The notes beneath the pieces were generated by a model. That model saw only the letters and a list, made by a program, of their open reading frames with translations, did no database searches and had not been told where the DNA came from. From positions 1 to 10,523 of the forward strand of contig JAJZRK010000114.1 in assembly GCA_021802745.1 (NCBI GenBank): a DNA stretch of 10,523 nt, read 5' to 3'. Within the stretch, counting starts at the first letter, position 1; each line of letters opens with the position of its first letter. Origin of the DNA: a bacterium (GTDB taxonomy: Bacteria; Gemmatimonadota; Gemmatimonadetes; Gemmatimonadales; Gemmatimonadaceae). A program made the translations under genes and the position numbers. This document shows, piece after piece, positions 5,981 through 10,523 of the stretch.

Positions 5981-6551
5981 ACTCCGATTGCACGGCCGCG
6001 GCGGCCAGGGCACCGTCATCGCCTCCAAGCTGCTTGCCGTGGCGCTCTTTCTCGAAGGACGCGAGGTGCAGTCCTTCCCGATGTTCGGCGTCGAGCGCCG
6101 CGGGTCGCCGGTGACGGCCTTCCTGCGCGTGGACGACGAGCCGCTCAAGCTGCGCTGCGAGATCCAGGCGCCCGATGAGCTGATCGTCCTCGATCCGACG
6201 CTGATCGGCACGACCGACATCACGACGGGACTCAAGCCCGGCGGGCGCATTCTCATCAACACCGACGAGGCGCCCGAGGACTTTCCGCAGCTGCTCGAGC
6301 GCGCGCACGTGAGCACCGTGGACGCCACGGGCATCGCGGTGCGCCACGGGCTTGGCGGCAAGGCGCAGCCCATCGTCAACACGGCGATCCTCGGCGCCTA
6401 CGCGGCCGACACCGGGCTGATCACGGTGGAGAGCATGGTGAACGCGATCCGCGAGGAGGTGCCGATGCAGATTGACGCCAACATCGCGGCCGCCAGGGAG
6501 GCGATGGGCGCGGTGCGGCACACGGCGATGCGGGAGGTGGCCCGTGCCTGA
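5973..6551 (+). CDS. porG: 2-oxoacid:acceptor oxidoreductase gamma subunit (PorG type)
   Basis: This 192-residue protein is the gamma subunit of a 2-oxoacid:ferredoxin oxidoreductase. The N-terminus MRELRLHGRGGQGTV holds the RGGQG signature (residues 9-13), and FPMFGVERRGSPV follows; both are hallmarks of the gamma domain. Its length matches free-standing PorG/VorG subunits. In PFOR-type enzymes this domain packs on the alpha/beta core and contributes to the CoA site. The start ATG at 5973 overlaps the stop of the Cys-rich gene by 8 nt and has GGAAAA upstream. Its 3' end overlaps the next gene by 8 nt. All the remaining subunits follow in the same operon. Confidence 0.92.
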   Translation: MRELRLHGRGGQGTVIASKLLAVALFLEGREVQSFPMFGVERRGSPVTAFLRVDDEPLKLRCEIQAPDELIVLDPTLIGTTDITTGLKPGGRILINTDEAPEDFPQLLERAHVSTVDATGIAVRHGLGGKAQPIVNTAILGAYAADTGLITVESMVNAIREEVPMQIDANIAAAREAMGAVRHTAMREVARA

Positions 6552-8337
6552 TCCGATGGACACGACGACGCGCGCGTTGCCCGCACCTGACCCGATCCAC
6601 ACGACCGATGGCGCGCGCGCCATCCCGCAGGTGGCAATCAGCACGACCTCGACGCTCGCCACACGCACCGGCTCGTGGAAGTACCAGATGCCGGCGTATC
6701 ACGATCGCGTCGCGCCCTGCAATGCCCGCTGCCCGGTGGGGATTGATATCGAAGGGTACATGAACCTGCTCCGCGAGGGGCGCGTGGAGGAAGCGCGCGA
6801 CCTGCTGCTCGCGGAGAATCCGCTGCCCGCCGTCACGGGGCGCGTCTGCCATCATCCCTGCGAGAGCGTGTGCAACCGGCGCGCGCTCGACGGCGCGGTG
6901 GCCATCCATGCGGTGGAGCGCATGCTCGGCGACCTGGCGCACGAGCGCCCGGCCGCGGTCGTGACGGGCCCGGCGCACGCCGAGCGGGTAGCGGTGGTGG
7001 GCTCCGGCCCGGCCGGCCTCGGCTGCGCGTATCACCTCGCGCGCCTCGGCTACGGGGTGACCATCTTCGAGTCGGAACGGGAAGCGGGCGGCATGCTGCG
7101 CCTTGGCATTCCCGAGTATCGGCTGCCGCGCGACGTGCTCGACCGCGACATCGCGCGCGTGGTTGCGCACGGCGTCGAGATCAAGTGCGGCGTGAAGGTC
7201 GGCACCGACGTGCCGTGGGGCGACCTGACGGCATCGTTCGACGCGGTCTGCATCTCCACCGGCGCGCACACGAGCCGCGCGCTCGGCGTGCCGGGCGAGC
7301 ACCTGCCCGGCGTGCGGCCGGGCCTGGCCTTCCTGCGCGACGTCAACAGCGGCAAGCGCCCCGACCTGGGCAAGCGCGTGGTGGTGGTGGGCGGCGGCAA
7401 CACCGCCATGGATTGCGCGCGTTCGGCGCTGCGCCTCGGGGCCAGGGTCACCGTGGCGTACCGGCGGACGCGCGAGCAGATGCCGGCCATTCGGGAAGAA
7501 GTCGAAGACGCGATGCGCGAAGGCGCGGAGTTCGTCTTCCTCGCCAGCCCGGTGGAGTTTGCCGCGACGAACGGCCGCGTGAGCGCGATGGTCTGCGAAC
7601 GGACGGCGCTTGGCGAGCCCGACGCCAGCGGCCGCCGCCGTCCGACGCCGACGGGCGAGACGTTCACGCTCGACGCCGACACGGTGCTGACGGCGATCGG
7701 CGAGTCATCGGCGCTGCTGAATTTCTTCCCCGACGTCGAGGGGTCCGACGCCGGCCTGCGCGTGGACGCGCTGGGCGGCACGAACCGCGACCTGCTCTAC
7801 GCCGTCGGCGACGCGACGGACCTCGAGCGCACGGTGGCCGACGCGCTCGGCGCCGGCAAGCGGGCCGCCATCGGGATTGACCGGCACCTGCGGCATCACC
7901 ACGGCGACACGGCCGAACTCAACGCGCTCCGCTTTGCCGGGGGCAACCTGAGCGCAGCGCGCTGGATGGGGCGCGACCCGATCCGTCGCACCGCGCCGGT
8001 GAACGAGACGGTGACGGCGGACGACCTCAACTTCACACAATACCGGCGCCGTCCGCGCCACGGCGATCCGCACCTGCCGAGCGAGGCGGCGGTGCAGGGC
8101 TTCGACGAAGTGAACGCGGGGCTGCCGGACGCGCTGGCCATGGACGAAGCCCAGCGCTGCCTCAACTGCGGCGTCTGCACCGAGTGCGACGTCTGCCTGA
8201 TCTTCTGCCCGGACGCGGCGATCTCGCGGGCCGCGGGCGGCGCCTACGTGATTGCGATGGACTACTGCAAGGGATGCGGCATCTGCGCCGCCGAGTGCCC
8301 GCGGGGGGCGATCACCATGACGCAGGACCGGCCATGA
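6544..8337 (+). CDS. GltD-like FAD/NAD(P) oxidoreductase fused to PorD ferredoxin
   Basis: This 597-residue protein joins two redox modules. Residues 56-115 carry the N-terminal Fe-S domain of GltD-type proteins: C59 and C63 (PCNARCPVG), then C102, C106, C110 (CHHPCESVC). An FAD-binding fold begins at GSGPAG (153-158). A second Rossmann site, GGGNTA (283-288), is the NAD(P)H site, and LYAVGDATD is the usual C-terminal FAD motif. Residues 539-597 form a two-cluster ferredoxin: C545, C548, C551, C555 and C575, C578, C581, C585, with an extra C539/C542 pair in front. GltD-like subunits move electrons between NAD(P)H and Fe-S centres; PorD takes electrons from the 2-oxoacid core. The fusion suggests direct coupling to NAD(P). 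GTG at 6544 is chosen because GGAGG lies 6 nt upstream; the ATG at 6556 is too far from it. Overlaps: 8 nt with porG and 4 nt (ATGA) with porA. It might be annotated simply as glutamate synthase small subunit, but no gltB is present. Confidence 0.9.
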   Translation: MPDPMDTTTRALPAPDPIHTTDGARAIPQVAISTTSTLATRTGSWKYQMPAYHDRVAPCNARCPVGIDIEGYMNLLREGRVEEARDLLLAENPLPAVTGRVCHHPCESVCNRRALDGAVAIHAVERMLGDLAHERPAAVVTGPAHAERVAVVGSGPAGLGCAYHLARLGYGVTIFESEREAGGMLRLGIPEYRLPRDVLDRDIARVVAHGVEIKCGVKVGTDVPWGDLTASFDAVCISTGAHTSRALGVPGEHLPGVRPGLAFLRDVNSGKRPDLGKRVVVVGGGNTAMDCARSALRLGARVTVAYRRTREQMPAIREEVEDAMREGAEFVFLASPVEFAATNGRVSAMVCERTALGEPDASGRRRPTPTGETFTLDADTVLTAIGESSALLNFFPDVEGSDAGLRVDALGGTNRDLLYAVGDATDLERTVADALGAGKRAAIGIDRHLRHHHGDTAELNALRFAGGNLSAARWMGRDPIRRTAPVNETVTADDLNFTQYRRRPRHGDPHLPSEAAVQGFDEVNAGLPDALAMDEAQRCLNCGVCTECDVCLIFCPDAAISRAAGGAYVIAMDYCKGCGICAAECPRGAITMTQDRP

Positions 8338-9494
8338 AGAAAGTGATGGTGGGCAACCACGCCGTGGCGTGGGGCGCGCGGCTGGCGCGCGTCGAGGTGA
8401 TCTCGGCGTATCCGATCACCCCGCAGACGCAGGTGGTGGAGAAGCTGAGCGAGATGTGTGCCGACGGCACGCTCCCGGCGCGCTTCATCAAGGTGGAATC
8501 GGAGCATTCGGCGATGGCCGCCGTCATCGGCGCCTCGGCCACCGGCGTGCGTGCCTTCACGGCGTCGAGCTCGCACGGCCTGCTGTACATGCACGAGATG
8601 CTGCACTGGGCGGCGGGCGCCCGCCTGCCGATCGTGATGGCCGACGTAAACCGCGCCATCGGGCCGGGCTGGAACATCTGGACCGACCAGAACGACAGCC
8701 TCTCGCAGCGCGACACCGGGTGGGTGCAGCTCTACTGCGAGACGAACCAGGAAGTCGTGGACACGACGATCATGGCGTTCAAGCTCGCCGAGTCGCTCAA
8801 CGTCCCGGTGATGCTGACGCTCGACGGCTTCTACCTCTCGCACACCGCCGAGCCGGTGGACGTGCCCGACCAGGAGCTGGTGGATCGGTTCCTGCCGAAG
8901 CGCGAGGCGGCGTACAAGCTCGACGTCGAGCAGCCGCACGCCTTCGGCGCGCTGGTGAAGCCCGACGCGTACATGGAGATGCGGTGGCTGCAGCAGGAGG
9001 CGCTGCAGAAGGTGCCGGCGACGCTCGCGGCCATCGAACAGGACTGGCAGCGGATGTTCGGCCGGTCGTATGGCGCCATCGAGGCATACCACGCCGAGGG
9101 CGCCGAGTTGCTGCTCGTGACCAGCGGAACGGTGACGAGCACGGCGCGCGCGGTGGTGGACGCGCGGCGGGCGAAGGGGGAGAAGATCGGCGTGCTGAAG
9201 GTGAAGATGTTCCGTCCGTTCCCGTCAGCCATGCTGCGCGATGCGCTCAAGGGCGTGCCGCGCGTGGCGGTGCTCGATCGCAACATCTCGCCGGGGCACG
9301 GGGGCATCTTCGCCGAGGAGCTGCGCTCGGCGCTGTACGACCTGCCGGACTCGGAGCGCCCGGAGCTGTTCGGCTTCGTGCTCGGACTGGGCGGCCGCGA
9401 CATCACGCCGGCGGTCATTGACGACGTGATCGAGCAGACGCGCGCGGGGCAGGTGCCGTCACGCGAGGACCTTTGGGTGGGAGTGAACCCGTGA
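8334..9494 (+). CDS. porA: 2-oxoacid:acceptor oxidoreductase alpha subunit (PorA type)
   Basis: This 386-residue protein is the alpha subunit of a pyruvate:ferredoxin oxidoreductase-type enzyme. YPITPQT (residues 26-32) is the substrate-site motif and ESEHS (55-59) carries the glutamate that activates thiamine diphosphate in this superfamily. GPGWNIWTDQND and RDTGW are in the pyrimidine-binding domain. The C-terminal part (VTSGTVTSTARAV, RPFPSAML, RNISPGHGGIF) is the transketolase-C-like domain II. With PorB it forms the thiamine active site that decarboxylates a 2-oxoacid and passes acetyl or acyl to CoA. The ATG overlaps the preceding stop (ATGA), with AGGA upstream. The next gene starts within its own stop (GTGA). 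Substrate is not determined: pyruvate is the default, but branched-chain 2-oxoacids, 2-oxoglutarate or aryl-glyoxylates are possible. Confidence 0.92.
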   Translation: MKKVMVGNHAVAWGARLARVEVISAYPITPQTQVVEKLSEMCADGTLPARFIKVESEHSAMAAVIGASATGVRAFTASSSHGLLYMHEMLHWAAGARLPIVMADVNRAIGPGWNIWTDQNDSLSQRDTGWVQLYCETNQEVVDTTIMAFKLAESLNVPVMLTLDGFYLSHTAEPVDVPDQELVDRFLPKREAAYKLDVEQPHAFGALVKPDAYMEMRWLQQEALQKVPATLAAIEQDWQRMFGRSYGAIEAYHAEGAELLLVTSGTVTSTARAVVDARRAKGEKIGVLKVKMFRPFPSAMLRDALKGVPRVAVLDRNISPGHGGIFAEELRSALYDLPDSERPELFGFVLGLGGRDITPAVIDDVIEQTRAGQVPSREDLWVGVNP

Positions 9495-10399
9495 GCCAGC
9501 TGCGCATCGACAACCTCATTCCCGACCATCACCTCATGACGTCGGGGCACCTCGCGTGCCCGGGGTGCGCGGCGCCGCTCGGCATGAAGCACGTGCTCAA
9601 CACGCTCGGCCCGAACACCATCGTGGTGATGCCGGCAAGCTGCTTCACGATCATCGCGGGGCCGTGGCCGCAGAGTTCGCTGCAGGTGCCCGTGTTCCAC
9701 ACCGCGTTCGCCACGGGCCCCGCGGTGGCGTCGGGTGTGCGCGCGGCGCTCGACATGCAGGGCAAGCACGACACCGACGTGCTCGTCTGGGTGGGCGACG
9801 GCGGCACGTTCGACATCGGCCTGCAGTCGCTGTCGGGCGCGGCCGAGCGCAACGAGAACATCATCTACGTCTGCTACGACAACGAGGCGTACATGAACAC
9901 GGGCATCCAGCGCTCGTCGGCCACGCCGTGGGGCGCGTGGACGACCACGACGCCCGCGCAGTTCCCCGAGTCGTCGCCGAAGAAGGACATCCTGGCCATC
10001 ATGGTGGCGCACGGCATTCCGTATGCGGCCACGGCGACGCCCGCGTATCCGGTGGACCTCGTGGAGAAGGTGAACAAGGCCAGGGCGATGCGCGGCACGC
10101 GCTTCATCCACCTGCTGTCGCCGTGTCCGCCGGGGTGGAAGTGCGGCGACGACGAGGGGCTCGAGCTGGCCCGCATGGCGGTGCAGAACCGTGTCTTCCC
10201 GATGCTCGAGGTGGATCACGGCACACGCTGGCGGTTCACGATGGACCACGCCGGCGATCCGGTAGAGCCGTACCTGCGGCGCCAGGGGCGGTTCCGCCAC
10301 CTGAGCGCCGAGCAGGTGACGCACATCCAGGCCGCGGTGGACGCGCGCTGGCATCAGCTGGTGCGGCGCATGGAGTCGGAGGCGCTGGCTCCGGTCTGA
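9491..10399 (+). CDS. porB: 2-oxoacid:acceptor oxidoreductase beta subunit (PorB type, TPP-binding)
   Basis: This 302-residue protein is the beta subunit holding thiamine diphosphate. The GDG motif is at 102-104 (VGDGGTFDIG), followed by the asparagine-bearing end of the TPP site at YDNEAYMNTG (129-138), which helps bind Mg. Cysteines C23 and C26 (ACPGC), C51 (PASC) and C212 (SPCPPGW) have the spacing of the proximal [4Fe-4S] ligands in pyruvate:ferredoxin oxidoreductases: CxxC, then 25 residues on, then a distant fourth. It transfers electrons to the ferredoxin module encoded two genes upstream. GTG at 9491 is preferred; it overlaps the porA stop (GTGA) and has GGGAG about 7 nt upstream. A TTG at 9473 in the same frame is less likely. 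It is the last gene of the operon; its stop codon lies at the start of a 28-bp tandem repeat. Confidence 0.93.
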   Translation: MSQLRIDNLIPDHHLMTSGHLACPGCAAPLGMKHVLNTLGPNTIVVMPASCFTIIAGPWPQSSLQVPVFHTAFATGPAVASGVRAALDMQGKHDTDVLVWVGDGGTFDIGLQSLSGAAERNENIIYVCYDNEAYMNTGIQRSSATPWGAWTTTTPAQFPESSPKKDILAIMVAHGIPYAATATPAYPVDLVEKVNKARAMRGTRFIHLLSPCPPGWKCGDDEGLELARMAVQNRVFPMLEVDHGTRWRFTMDHAGDPVEPYLRRQGRFRHLSAEQVTHIQAAVDARWHQLVRRMESEALAPV

Positions 10400-10418
10400 G
10401 CGCCGCGCGGGGCTTTTT
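10381..10418 (+). terminator. Possible terminator at the end of porB
   Basis: GGCGCT (10381-10386) pairs with AGCGCC (10399-10404) across a 12-nt loop spanning the porB stop, and a T5 run follows at 10414-10418. The T-run is 9 nt from the stem, so the fit is imperfect. Each later repeat unit again has a GC-rich stretch followed by T5, so the array could act as weak serial stops. Confidence 0.25.
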
Positions 10419-10523
10419 CATCACGGAGCGGCGCGCGGGGCTTTTTCATCACGGAGCGGCGCGCGGGGCTTTTTCATCACGGAGCGGCGCGCGGGGCTTT
10501 TTCATCACGGAGCGGCGCGCGGG
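10398..10523. repeat. 28-bp tandem repeat array, 4.5 copies, runs off the right edge
   Basis: Copies start at 10398, 10426, 10454 and 10482, with a partial copy at 10510-10523. Each has a GAGCGGCGCGCGGGG half followed by CTTTTTCATCACG. The first copy differs at one base (10403: C for G) and begins inside the porB stop codon; the others are identical. There are no spacers, so it is not a CRISPR array. The period (28 bp) is constant. True array length is unknown because the window ends inside it. Confidence 0.93.

Noticed and set aside
6544..8337. Glutamate synthase small subunit (gltD) as the gene's function
   Set aside because: There is no large subunit gltB in the window, and the fused ferredoxin and the por operon context point to the 2-oxoacid oxidoreductase.
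10398..10523. CRISPR array
   Set aside because: The 28-bp units are directly adjacent with no spacers, and no cas genes are present.

Overview
The window is GC-rich DNA from what looks like a Gram-negative bacterium: it encodes an outer-membrane beta-barrel protein, a periplasmic multiheme cytochrome and an exported-type M28 peptidase. The mix (DmsE-type decaheme cytochrome with MtrB/PioB-type porin, PA-domain M28 peptidase, four-gene 2-oxoacid oxidoreductase operon, very high third-position GC) would fit Gemmatimonadota or a similar soil/sediment phylum. That placement is inference; no rRNA or marker gene is present.

Layout. (1) 226-3545, minus strand: a two-gene operon, mtrA-like decaheme c-type cytochrome (2586-3545) followed 17 nt later by an mtrB/pioB-like outer-membrane porin (226-2568). 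Together they are the core of a trans-outer-membrane electron conduit. No outer-surface MtrC/OmcA-type cytochrome is visible. Two hairpins lie downstream of mtrB, and mtrA has a leader with a nested inverted repeat. (2) 3546-3943: divergent intergenic region with dyads but no gene. (3) 3944-5486, plus strand: an M28 family zinc peptidase split over two reading frames. The break lies beside a 10-bp tandem repeat, and two pentanucleotide repeats sit near the N-terminus; no signal peptide is found. It is called a pseudogene or frame-disrupted gene, with sequencing error not excluded. (4) 5485-5622: a long purine/pyrimidine inverted repeat (arms about 60 nt) starting in the M28 stop codon. (5) 5756-10399, plus strand: a tightly packed five-gene operon in which every junction overlaps by 4-8 nt. 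It holds a small Cys-rich protein, a PorG-type gamma subunit, a fused GltD-like FAD/NAD(P) oxidoreductase plus PorD ferredoxin, PorA and PorB. (6) 10398-10523: 4.5 copies of a 28-bp tandem repeat running off the right edge.

How the genes work together. PorA and PorB form the thiamine-diphosphate core that oxidatively decarboxylates a 2-oxoacid with CoA. PorG carries the gamma domain, and the ferredoxin half of the fusion takes the electrons. The GltD-like half has FAD and NAD(P) sites, so this complex may exchange electrons directly with NAD(P)H rather than only with free ferredoxin. The 2-oxoacid substrate cannot be read from sequence. The MtrAB operon is a separate redox module facing the outside of the cell; nothing here shows that the two are linked.
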